Position numbers and translations under genes: made by a program. Shown in pieces: positions 1 to 12,000 of a stretch of 64,000 nucleotides of DNA (positions are counted from its first letter, which is position 1; every line of letters begins with the position of its first letter). The DNA is from Solen grandis (Eukaryota; Mollusca; Bivalvia; Adapedonta; Solenidae): positions 58,173,997 through 58,237,996 of the forward strand of contig CM037790.1 in the NCBI GenBank assembly GCA_021229015.1, in the 5' to 3' direction. The notes under the pieces were generated by a model that saw nothing but the letters and a program-made list of their open reading frames with translations, was not told the DNA's origin and did not search any database.

Positions 1-343
1 CATTGATAGTTGTGGATGTGTACATTTGTATTCAAATGTGGTTTACAACTTTATACAGTACAGGTGTGCCTATACTATGTTGTATATTGTTTATCAAACC
101 CCACAACGACTTTTTTTCTTGATTTTCTTATAAATTAGAAATGACACTGATAGTTGAGACTTACACGCGTAATCTATCTCTTTCCCAATATTTTTTCAGT
201 AAGAAAAGTATTTATTGGTATTACAGTTGTTCAAGCGACTTTTGTTGGAAGAGGGGGGTCCATTACATACACAAACAAGCTAAACGTTCAGTCTGTAGGA
301 GAACAGCCAGCACCTTGTTATATGATTGTACAAATTATTATAA

Positions 344-1036
344 ATGACAGATAAGATAACTATGTATTCAATGAATGCCCAAGGTCTTGGTGACAAAAAC
401 AAAAGATATGATGTCTTTGACTTTTTAAAAAGTAAAAAAGGCTACATTTACTTTTTACAAGACACCCACTTTATTGATAAAGAAATAAACAACATATACA
501 TTGAGTTTGGGTATACCTGCTACTTTAATCATATGAAAAGTAACTCTAGAGGAGTTGCAATTTTTATTGATAAAAACCTAGATTTTAAGTTACATGATTC
601 TTTTAGTGATAGATTGGGAAATCTTCTTATTGTAGACTGTTCAATATTTAATAAAAGAATTACTCTTGTTAATGTGTATGGGCCTAATAAAGACTCCCCA
701 TATTTTTATGATTTATTAAATAATAAAATAAAAGAATTTAATAATCCGTGTATTATTGCAGGAAACTTTAACTTCATACTTAATCCTGAAATAGACTGCT
801 TTAATTACCTACATATCAATAACCCTAAATCTAGAGATATGCTATTAAAGATTATTTCAGATAATAATCTTATAGACTGCTGGAGGGATATGCATCAGGA
901 GAACAGAGAATTTATGTGGTTCAAAAAGAATACAAATAAAAAAGCTAGGTTAGATTTTTTCATTATATCAGATACTTTAATGACAGAGATAGTAGATACA
1001 AGTTATTACCAGGTTATAGGACTGATCATTCATAAG
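344..1036 (+). pseudogene. LINE endonuclease domain (exonuclease-endonuclease-phosphatase fold), broken
   Basis: It begins with MTDKITMYSMNAQGL, the usual N-terminal beta strand and Asn of LINE endonucleases, and continues with LQDTHF (consensus QETH), a NVYGPN strand, AGNFNFIL (consensus GDFN, catalytic Asp changed to Asn) and RLDFFIIS (consensus RLDFI). The expected final TDHS motif is present near 1020-1032 but in another frame, followed at once by a stop. A frameshift therefore separates the catalytic His from the rest. The missing Asp and the frameshift mean it is inactive. Confidence 0.8.
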
Positions 1037-1674
1037 TTAAATTACATCTTGAATTTGGCAAGTTTAAAAAGGGTAAATCATATTGGAAGATGAATAATTC
1101 CTCTTTTAAAAGATTTAGACTATATAAATACTATTAAGACTACTATATATGAAACAAAAACACATTATGTATATGAAAATCAAGTAAAAGATAGAGATAT
1201 TTCCAAATAAAGAAATACAATTCACGATAGGAGACCAGCTATTTTTTTAAACACTTCTGTGTGAAATAAGGGGTAGTACTATTGCTTATAGCTCTCGAGT
1301 AAAGAAAAGAGATGATATGAAGGAAAAAATACTACTAGATCAAATTAATTTGCTTGAAAAAGAAATATACACTAAACATACCTTATTAGAGGAAAAAAGA
1401 AAAGAACTCGGGGAATTAAGGGATAAGAAAATGGAAGGAAATAAAATCAGATCTAGAGCAAAATGGATCGATCAGGGTGAGAAGAATAGTAATTCTTCTG
1501 TAGTCTTGAGAATAACAATTTTATTTCCAAATCAATGACAAAATTAATAACAAATAAAAATATTCAAATAACGGAACAAAGTGACTTACAAAGTAAAAGA
1601 ATTTTATAAATCACTTTACAATAAAAAAGATCCCTAGATGAAAAAAAAAAAAAAAAATATTATATCTGGTTTTC

Positions 1675-2511
1675 ATGGAGTTTTTTAAAGTTTTCTGGAC
1701 AGATATTGGAACCTTTCTTGTTAGGTCCTTAAACTCGGGTTTATCTCATGGGGAATTATCTGTGACACAAAAACAGGGGGTAATAACTTGCATACCTAAG
1801 GGTGATAAAGATAAATGTTTTTTGAAAACTTGGAGACCTATTTCTTTACTGAACGTTTCATATAAAATAGCCTCAGCAAGTATGGCAAACAGATTGAAAA
1901 ATACTCTTTCTAACATTATTGAAAATGACCAAACTGGATTTATTACTAATAGATTTATAGGAGAAAACACAAGAATAATTTATGACTTGATATTTTACAC
2001 AGAAAAATTAAAAATTCCAGGGCTTCCCTTTTTAATAGATTTTGAAAAAGCCTTTGACTCTGTATCTTGGCTTTTCATTGATAAAGTTTTAAATTACTTT
2101 AATTTTGGACCTATTTTTAAACAATGGATTAAAACTTTTTATACAAATATTGAGTCTTGTTGTCTTGTTAATGGGCATTTATCTGATTGGTTTTATCCAG
2201 GTCGTGGCTGTCGTCAGGGGGATCCCATCTCCCCGTATATATTTATATTATGTGCAGAGGTGCTGGCTATTCTCATTCGAAATAACAAAAACATCAAAGG
2301 AATAACAATAAATAATACAGAGTTTAAAATATCTCAGTTTGCTGATGACAATTCATTGATTTTAGATGGGACTGAAAAATCACTTAAACATCCTATTGAA
2401 ACCTTAAAATTCTATGCCAAATTCTCCGGCCTTAATGTTAATATGGAAAAAACTAAAGTTATTTGGATAGGCAGTAATAAAACAGTAATTTTAAACTTTG
2501 TTCTTATTTAG
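1675..2511 (+). pseudogene. LINE reverse transcriptase domain
   Basis: The frame carries the RT blocks in order: a TWRPISLLN strand, NDQTGFI, the catalytic LIDFEKAFDSV block, GCRQGDPISPYIF, and QFADDNSLIL with the paired Asp. It ends after GLNVNMEKTKVIWIG, the usual RT thumb start. The blocks match L1/Tx1-type enzymes. Both catalytic Asp positions are kept, but the frame is cut off from its endonuclease and from its C-terminal region by stops, so this is a remnant. Confidence 0.85.
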
Positions 2512-2720
2512 ACTTATGTTGGGTTAATGAATTTACTTTACTTGGGATAAAATTTTCTACAAACCTTAACACTATGATTAACAGTAACTACACGGTGTGG
2601 TAAAACGTACTTACACCGATAAACCCCCCGGGGGAAAAAATAATTAAAGAAATTGAATCTATTTTCTTTAACTTTTTATGGGATGGGAAACCAGATAAAA
2701 TCAAAAGGAAAGTTGTATAT

Positions 2721-3881
2721 ATGAACTACAATGATGGAGGTCTAAGAATGGTTAATATTAGATATTTTATCTGTGCTTTGAAAAATACCTGGATCAGGAG
2801 AATGTTCATAGAAAACAGGAAATATATGAATTTTCCAATTTCAGCATATCATACAACATCATACCTTTTAAAACTGGGACCACAATATATTCTTAAAATT
2901 ATTGGAGATATTGATAATCCATTTTGGAAAGATGTTTTTATGTCCTATTATCATTTTAGTAATACATTAATTCCCATTGGATCTTTAGATTTCAAGAGAG
3001 TTTATTTATGGTATAATAATAAAATAAAGGTCGGAGGTAACTATATAATGAAAAAGAAATATTTAGAAAAAGGTATATATCTAGTAAATGATATCCTTAA
3101 TGATAATGGCACGTTCTGAAAATTTGAAGAATTTAAAAACAAATATGGTGCTTTTTTTTAGAATAGCTGTTTGATTTCAGCAGTAAAATGTTACATGAAA
3201 AAAAGTAAATTGTGTTATTTAGATAAAAAAACTGCAAGACCCAAATATTCCTCTCCCACTAACCATCATATTAGAGAATGCAAAAGGATGCAGAAAATTT
3301 TTGATAAAATGATTCATAATGCAATTCCTACTTCAGTTAAAAAGTGGTCAGATGAGTTAAATCTAAATTTAAATATGAAAGATGAAAAAATATTTAAGTT
3401 ACCATTCATTTGCAACAAAGATCAACTCTACAGTGGTTTCAAAAAGAATTAACCTAGGAATTGGAACTAATGTTTTACTTAAGAATATGAATATAAAAGA
3501 TATTAGTCACTGCTCTTTCTGACATACAGAAGATGAAACAATTATACACCTCTTTTATGATTGCATAAGAGTCAGACAATTCTGGAATGATTTAGAAATA
3601 CTAATAAGAAATAGCTGTCCTAGAGTTGATTTTTCATTAAATGTAAAGAACATAATATTTGGTAATAAAATGTGTCCTACAGTCTTGAATAGCATCATTA
3701 TTCTAGCTAAATTGTACATTTTTAAGGTTAAAGAACATTGCCAATGTCCCAACATAAATAGCTTCCAAAAACGTGTGTTTAAATTTTACAAAACTGAACA
3801 ATTCATTGCATTAATGAATGATAATATAATAGAGTTTAACAAAAAATGGACTCCTTTCTCCAACATTACAAATTATTCATA
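2721..3881 (+). pseudogene. LINE ORF2 C-terminal region, fragmented
   Basis: Three frame segments (2721-3119, 3171-3452, 3670-3881) read as a basic, aromatic-rich region that starts with YNDGGLRMVNIRYF. This is the 'GGL-x-hydrophobic' segment that follows RT in many LINEs. Between the second and third segments, around 3508-3590, lies the typical pattern HC-x-FC followed by E-x-IIHLFYDC. Stops and shifts separate the segments. Confidence 0.65.
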
Positions 3882-4618
3882 AAAAGTATTTTAAATGGGA
3901 TAAATACTAACCATCGTCACCAAAAAACACTTGCAACTTTGACCAATTATTATTATTCTATTTGTTTCTCCTCCTAACTTTAAAAAAAATAATTAATTAA
4001 TGTGATTTTTAGATTTAACATTATCTCTCTCTCTCTCTCCCTCTCTCTCTCTCCCTCTCTCTATTTAAGCATAATGCATTTACGTTATATATTATTACTC
4101 AACACATAAAAAAGGCTCCCTTTTGTTATAATTTACTATAATGAGAAATAAATTTTACTTTTAAATGATATATTCAATCTCCGACGATATTTAAAGTAAA
4201 AAAAACATTAAATTCTTGAATATCATTCTTTATTTTTAAGGATAGGAAATTCAGATTATATAAATACATATACATCATGTGTATGTAATATTGCAGGAGT
4301 TTAACTGGATATATCAAGACTCTCTTATCATAGTAAATTATTTTTTTAGCAGTCCTTTCCAAATTGTTCCACAGTCCATATTAATATTAATGTATGTACT
4401 TCTATGTTTTGTTATGGTTTAAAGGTTTTTAATACCATGCATATTCTAAATGTAATCAATAATGTGCCTATAGTATGTTACTTTAGTACTCTATTCTTGT
4501 TTTTCATTATTGTAAGGACAATTGGGGATGGCTCTCCGACCCCTATTGAACCTATTACGGGGATAATAAATGGGGTTTTCCCTGATGGGGCCTCAACAAC
4601 AACAACAAAAAAAATACA
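3882..4618. other. Non-coding stretch with CT-rich microsatellite and A-rich end
   Basis: No coding potential is visible. It contains a CT-rich simple repeat at about 4023-4063 and ends in a CAACAACAACAAAAAAAA-like tract at 4598-4613, which may be the tail of the LINE or of another retroposon. Confidence 0.4.
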
Positions 4619-7600
4619 TTCCTTCAGGTATTACAACTGGATGGTTGTTCCTCGGAGCACTTGAGTCACCTGCATTCCAGCAGTTGTCAGAGAAAGGGTG
4701 AACATCAAATGACCAAAATTGTACTTTTCACTATACAAAACAAGTTTGGAGTGCATCTACCGTATGGTATTGAAGTTATGCTCTGATACATCACGTCCTA
4801 ACGAATGTGCGATTTCAAAAATACGAAGGGGTCTGAAGGTTTCAAATCCGACATGTGTTTTTAATGTGATTGAATTAATTATTTTGAACGTAAAGACATA
4901 TGTCGAAAAATCGAGATTTTTGGAATATATATACAAAGCGAACAAACTGATCTCTTTTCCGGAGGGATAATTTTTAAGTCGACCAATCAAAACTTACAGT
5001 ATTCATCAGCTGTTTAATGACCTTCATCTTTAAGTTTAGACAGGAAGTCCAGGTGAAAACAAAACACTCAATGCCAGAAAAAATAAAGATATCTTGTTGG
5101 ATAAAATCAAAATGTGAATTACTAATAAATAAGTAATAATATAAAACATGATGTGTACTTAATCATTTAAGCAGAGTACACCAAACAATATGGTATTCGT
5201 TGATAAGGTATATGCAACCTTACACACTTTTATTTCATATTTTCTTAACAGACTAATAGCTTGATTAACAACTTACATCATATAAATGTAATCGCTTTAT
5301 GCGCATATTGAAGTTGTGTAACGAAGTCAAGCTACAGCGATTCGTTCATACAGTAACTGAAAGGAATTAAAATTTAAGTTGTGGTTGTTATTTCACGGTT
5401 GATCTGCACAATTGTGGTTTTATGGAAAACCTAGTAAACCTAGTAACTGGTGAGTATTGATTCATATATTTCTTATTGGCTTGGTTATTTGCTTGTTTGA
5501 TTAATTGTTTATTTGAGTGGTTTTTATTACAGCAATTTTGGTTCAGAGAGATACCAAATATTAAGTCAGTGACCATGACTAGAAAGCAACAGAGGCCCTA
5601 GTAATTGCATCAGATAATCAGCAAGCAAGTGAAGCATCTTTATCATATGTCAGAAATCTTAATAAACAATTAATATAAAGATAAATAAATTACAAAAAGA
5701 AAGAGAAAATCGTAAGGAAATATCTTTTAGAGATTGACTTTTGGGGTTGTAATATGGGTGAGGGGTGGGGTATGGTTTCAGAAAATTTCATTTAATTACC
5801 ATTCTAACCCTAGGCACGTCAGATATATAAGATTATAATCAGATTCATTAAACAAATAAGTTGTATACACTGCTGTTAGAGAAGTTACTGTTTGGCCGTT
5901 CTTGTAATTAATGACCGTAAACACTCAGACATAGACCCCCACAATATTAGGACAGTCCAACTATTACGTCCATAATGTTCATTTCTCTGTACCCTTGTTC
6001 ATTCTTTAATCTTATCTAATAATTAGAAAATTTCAATATCAACGCCAGTTGACCGGGGTTCCAAGGAGAGACTTATTGTATTATATAATTTGTATGTTTT
6101 GCATCCCTTGGTAAATATAATTATGTAACATCTGTAAAAAGAAAGTGCACTAACTTTTCAAATACTCTGAGTAGGCCATATTTCTTCTGTAGGCCCATTC
6201 ACTGTAGTAAATCTATTTTATTTTATTTTATTTTATTTTATTTACATACTTTGTGTAATAAATTATTTCGATGGATCATTTGAATCGCTGGCTCAATCGG
6301 CGAACGGATGTATCACAAGAGTAGACCGACACGGCATGAAAACTTTGATAGGGAAAAACACATGCTCAATAAATCTGTCTTAAACTTACAGTATTTTGAA
6401 ATCACGTACATCCTGAATAGTTGAATTTGTGTTTTGAGGATGGGAATGTTAATAAAATATTGTCGAGCAAACAGCCATCACACAGAACAAATCTGATAAT
6501 ACGGATGCACTGAGGCGCGGTACAGGTAGCACTTCATGACCCTGATCAACTCAAGCATCAGTTATGAATTTACTATGGTGGTTGTGTACATTATCGTTGA
6601 TATTGTTACGCCCTATGGGTGCGCCTGCTTTCCTCAATGTCAAAATGGCCCGTATGGAACACTGCCGGATCGCTGCCGCCGGTTACCCTAGGTCTAAGAT
6701 GGCCGTCTCTTGCTTTACCCCCGACAGGTCTCCAAGTCTTTAACTATCTGTGTTGTGTGGATTCCAACTTTAATAACTGAGTGGCTTTAAATTAGTAACT
6801 AGATCTAACAGGCCGTGTATTCTCACGGGGACTTAATAGTAAATAAAGACTTTTCAATGTTTACAAATTTAATAAATGAAAGTAAGTAACTTAAACATAA
6901 TATATCTAGATCTATATCACATCAGATATCACGACTCGAGTTTCAATTACAATCACAACCAAACGTACGGTGGGCTACAAGCTGACAACAAAGTTTTAAA
7001 CGTCAACGTATAGTTTACCAAGTGTGTTTTACAACTGTATATTGTTATCTAGAATAAGTATTTCTATTTAAAAAAATTATCATAGAAATATAGGCTCAGG
7101 GCACGACTGTGAAATAAACAGGATATTCACTTATAAATACACTATTAAAGCATCGAACCTAAGTTTGACTGGGGAAATGCACCACTTCAATGAGAAGAAA
7201 ATAAAACAGTCTAAATGCGGCCTAGCGTGGAATTCAGAAGCATTGGAGTCCCCGAACTACCCGTGGACTCGGTATTTATACTAAACAGGGGTACACAGCC
7301 CACAAATGTGAGGTTCACACCCCACACTGTGATCTGTAGACACACAGCTCACTGCGTGAATTGTGGGCTTAAAGCTCACAGAAATGGAAGCCTGTATAAT
7401 ACATGGCATTAATAACTCTTAACTTATTGTATATATAAAATAAGTTATAAGAAAACTTTCAATAACCTCGAAACTACGCTTCTTGAATTTGACGGTTGAT
7501 TCATGTTCAAATTCTGTATATATTCTTTAAGAAAATCAAATATACCCGCCGATGCAGTTGCTAGGTAACTGCACACATAAAAATCAAAATGGCGGACGAT

Positions 7601-8646
7601 GCTCACAACGTGAACAAGGCTAAATAACATAAGAAAAATTACGATTCTTTTACCAAGTGATCGAATACAATAACTGTGTCAAACTAAATTCAAACATTGA
7701 ATAAACAATTCTGACGAGGAAATACTGACTAGATTTACATTAAATGTGGCTTAAAATGGATAAAGTACAGCCGCGAAAACCCATGACATCAACAGGATTC
7801 TGCCGTGGAAAACATAGGGGGATCGATTCTAAAGTGAATGATTTTGAGAAACGCTGGCATATTATTTTGAGTTAAGTTTTCTACCTGTAAATTTAACAAG
7901 GAGAACAACTTGCTGAATGTAGTGTCGCCAGTAATAAGCACCTAAAATGATTTAAATATACAAAGAATGACAGAAGAACAAATAAGGTAATCCCTGTAGG
8001 GCATTACATTATCATGCTACAAATACCTCTAGATATACAGCCACAACACCAATAGAACACTAGTAGCTATTACTACTCCTAGCACCATTGTCATTATTTT
8101 TAGTAGTAGTAGCAGAAGTAGAGTAGTATCACCTCCATCGTCAGCAGGAGCAGAAGTAGCAGAAGTTGAAAAAAACAATTTTTAACATTATTAATTATTA
8201 TAAAGAATTAGTATTGTTATAAAATTAGTTACATTAATGTTTTTAGATTGATATTGTTTTGTTTATGTATATCTGTATCTTTATATGCACTTTATCTTGC
8301 CCTCCGCTTATGTTGATGGTGATGAATTTGCATTTTTACAAAAGGAAAATGCATTATCGGACCTTTGATAAAATCCACATTTTATTACATGGTTATAGGA
8401 GTGTTGATTAACGGCCTGGATATGATATCGACGTGTGGTGTCTTAATTGTCATCACTTTATCAATTATATGATGTCATGCAGCATAAACGTATTTGTTTA
8501 GTGATTTTGTCTTTGATTAAATCATCCCTAGCTCTGTGTGTTTTTTTCATTAAATTGCTTCATAAATTTCTTAAATGACCATAGCTAAGGTGTCTGGATT
8601 ATATTTAAGATTTGGATGAGAATATCACTAAAAATAATGACTGTAG
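4619..8646. other. Intergenic region upstream of the ATP-grasp gene
   Basis: About 4 kb with no convincing coding frame. It contains a (TTTTA)n tract near 6211-6244, a GC-richer block starting TGTTACGCCC at 6604 that resembles an LTR end, and short AGT/AGC-rich runs near 8098-8165. Otherwise nothing recognisable was seen. Confidence 0.5.
6604..6850 (+). repeat. Possible solo LTR or LTR-like fragment
   Basis: The block opens with TGTTACGCCC, a common start of Gypsy-type LTRs, and is clearly richer in G and C than its surroundings. A matching CA end and flanking target-site duplication were not found, so the right boundary is a guess. Confidence 0.2.
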
Positions 8647-8652
8647 TCGTCG

Positions 8653-8660
8653 TATAAATA
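8653..8660 (+). promoter_or_regulatory. TATA-like box upstream of the ATP-grasp gene
   Basis: TATAAATA matches the animal TATA consensus and lies 287 bases before the first ATG, leaving room for a 5' untranslated region of about 260 bases. In AT-rich DNA such a match can occur by chance. Confidence 0.25.
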
Positions 8661-8946
8661 GAACTGTGGTAAACACATCAAATAAATAGACATGTTTGGA
8701 ACCTGCCGTGCTAGTGTCAAAACTATTCTGATAGACTGAAAGTTATTTTTCAAACAGGTGCGCAATAAAAGTCATCTTGATTGACTAACATCTTAATTAA
8801 TTACAATATTTGTAAATGTAATGATATTTGAACCCCTGTACTTTACCTGCATGATTCTTTTTCGGTTTAGTTTGATCATGATAATTTCAACAGAGGGAAG
8901 AATCTCACTGCTGCTGTCCTACTGAAAGTAACATCCACGTGACAAA

Positions 8947-9078
8947 ATGACGTCATTCAGTGTCAACTCCATTGAGGCTTTTAAGGAACTAGGAGAACAC
9001 TATTCAGAGGCGCAGGCTGTGTATGTCGGCTGGAAAACGGACGTTAATCTTCGACCTCCTGCCTGTCTAAAGGACAAG
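8947..9078 (+). CDS. CARNS1: ATP-grasp gene exon 1 (residues 1-44)
   Basis: Starts at ATG in the context ACAAAATGA and ends in frame at AAG before the donor GTAACA. The phase 0 end matches the phase 0 start of exon 2. The residues form an amphipathic N-terminus with no targeting signal. Confidence 0.75.
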
Positions 9079-12000
9079 GTAACAATTATCTTGTTTAAAC
9101 ATTGTATTGGAGGATGGAGGAAAGAGGGAAAATCCAGTTGCCTCCGGAATAGTTTAAGATCATTTTTGATTCAGATGTCATGCAGGAATATAATATATAA
9201 GATCTCTGGAAAAATAATCCAGATTTAAATTCGTTCTGTAGGTTTAACTTGAACATTGCTATGATTATAAAACAAATATTTCAAACAATGGATCTATCAA
9301 TTTGATCCAAATTAGATTGAATTATTTATATATTTCAATATATGGTGGTTCTATCGAAATGCCTCTATGAATTTGGTGTCTCTGGCATTTATGGCATGGC
9401 GTCGTTGGAAATCTGTAATTTTTTTCAATACTAAATGATCACATCATTTGACCCTCGGGTGACACCTAATTTTTCAACATCTTTGACTAAGGTCCCTGAA
9501 GCCGATCCGCACGTTTATACATACTACAACTCCCTGCAATACTCCCTATTTGAGACTGGTAGACCGGAAACTGTCGACCGCACGGGCACACCACGTGTCG
9601 ATCAAACTACGGAGCGGGTTGTGATTGCCGTGTTGTCTTCACCGCTCGAATGCATGAGTATCCTGTTGGAAGGTAGGAACTGTCTTTCTGTCCATTTTCA
9701 TTTTCTTTCTTTTGAGTGCAATTGATAAGATTTTGCCATCTACTGCACTGCTGATGTAAAGAAAGGACGGTACACAAAACCTCGACCATTTTAAAACCAT
9801 TTTATATAATTATGCTTTGTTCGTCTATCAATATATGTAATAACAATGTACCTTTTCTGTGCCTCCAAGACCAATCATTGACGTACAAATATTTTAAATA
9901 GAATAATGAAATATTTCATCAGTCGTAAACTCTTTTTTTCAAAATGTCATTTTTTACATACGCCTTTTTATCTAAGCAATATAATATTTCATTATTACCT
10001 GTCTGGGAAGAAATGGGGCAAGAGGTGTAAGCCGTATCATTTCTTCCCTCAAGGTATCTGACAGCAGTCTCCCCCAATCCACATAATTTGAAAAATCTCT
10101 GGCGCTGGACCGCCGTCAGTCCATATTTGACTCATGCTTTAAACCATATTACTTCAATTACATCTACTTGGTATGTCTTCTAAAAAGATCCCTTACTGTT
10201 GACACTTTTAAATACACCTGCAATGTGTACCTATGCTTTTGGTTTCGTCGCCTTTGTACGAGTATAACTCAGGTTTGAAAAAAAGTTCTTTATTTATTTT
10301 CACCTCATTTGTCAGAAGTACGAGCCCCACACATTTGCGCTCAAGGATAACCCACGATCGTCACGTTGATATATAATCTCTGTGAACAGTTTCACAATAT
10401 GTGTATTCAATGTAATTCATTCTCCAAAGAAGGCTTCGTATGTTCAAACGATGTTTTAAAATGTAAAATCTAATACGAAAGGTATAGCTGGCTTGTAGCA
10501 CGAATTTTTTCTTCAGTTTTGGATATATTTCATTGTAATTTGGCATGTGTGATCATATTCATATATGACATGTATATTGTTGAGTTTTCTTTACATATGT
10601 GATATATAGAGAAAGTTACAACATTGTATGTAGACAAATGGCAAATGCCATTTATATTTATATTACCTTTAACGTTTATACATTCATTTGTATTTTAAAA
10701 TCTTCTGATGCAATCGGCGTCGAGGTCAAGCCACACTCGACACGGACTTAACCGAGGAGTATCCATTTGATTTTTGGTTATCTATTTCTACCACGACCAG
10801 GTGGCCGACAGTTTCCCGATGGGTTCCACTTGATCATTTCCCCCTCCTGGATCAGTAAGGTTCCTTCCCAGAGTTCCCCGGGTCTATACACGCTCCTCGT
10901 GCACAAGGCAATTACATTCCATCATGAGGGTTATTCCTACATTGATGAGTTCACCATTCCCCGTCACGTGACCTACCTGTTGAACTATTTCACCTACAAC
11001 ATAACAGGTGGACAGAGAAGTGATGGCAATGAACTGGAGGTAAAGAAGACTTTATTTTTCTTTATCCTCTCTGAGGCATCATCTTTTGAAGATTTTACGT
11101 GAAGAATATAAAAAATAACTTTATCAGAGCGATTCGAACCTGCGGAAGGGAAATTTAGGGAAAGTTAGAACTGAGGTAATATATAAGAAAAGGGAGTCCA
11201 CTATAGCGTTAGTGTTCCGGTTTTCGAAATTCAAAAGCGTTTCTACTTTGATACTGTTTAAGTCGCGTTTTGCTTATATACTAAATGACCTATGGTGATT
11301 GTAGGTATGAAGTAGCATGCTGCGGTTATTTTAAACACCATGTTTTCATGCTGTCATCATTTATGAAAACACACACACACACGCATGAAAAGATGGTGTT
11401 TATATATATATATATATTATTATTGACAGAAGTACTTATATATCAATCAAAAAGAAACAAATGAACAATTTAAATATAAATGTGTTCAAAGAATATTTTA
11501 AATCCTGTATTTTCTTTTTTATATAAATTTGTTCAGGGTATTAACACTGTGCATCACGTTTTGCCCTTTTTCTTTTCTCATTTATCCTATTATCTTTCTT
11601 CTCTTTTTATTACCCCCAACCTTTCCTATTTTCAACATCATTTTGTTTTTTCATGATTTATTTTCTCCATTAAATGACACTATGCTGAAATAGTGTATGT
11701 ACTGTTACATCAAAATGCATTGAAATGTAATTGAAATGGAATAATCAAATAAATCAGAGTAAAAGGTGTACTTACTTTTACTGTTTTTTCCCTAAGAAAA
11801 CGCAGTATGACTAATTTAAAATCCTCTTGTTGGTATATTTATTGTTGATATTCTAAGTAAATTTGCGCGTCTCTATTTTATGAAATACTCTTAAAACATA
11901 TGGTACCTGTATAAAAATATAGTTCAATAAACCTCATTACAGAAACATCTGGATTGCCCTATGAGCAGCTCTGTAGAGCTAGCAACCCTTGTTGATGACA

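Larger units (their letters stand above)
344..3881 (+). mobile_element. Decayed L1/Tx1-like non-LTR retrotransposon (LINE)
   Basis: The stretch reads, in broken frames, as an apurinic-like endonuclease (344-1036), a linker with a coiled, Lys/Glu-rich segment (1317-1520), a reverse transcriptase (1675-2511) and a long C-terminal region (2721-3119, 3171-3452, 3670-3881). The order EN, then RT, then C-terminal region is that of the second ORF of L1/Tx1 elements. Frameshifts and stops interrupt it at least five times, so it cannot make an active protein. The A-rich end near 4598-4613 could be the 3' end of the same insertion, but no target-site duplication was found. It lies about 5 kb upstream of the ATP-grasp gene and shares its strand. 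The family assignment rests on motifs, not on a search. Confidence 0.85.
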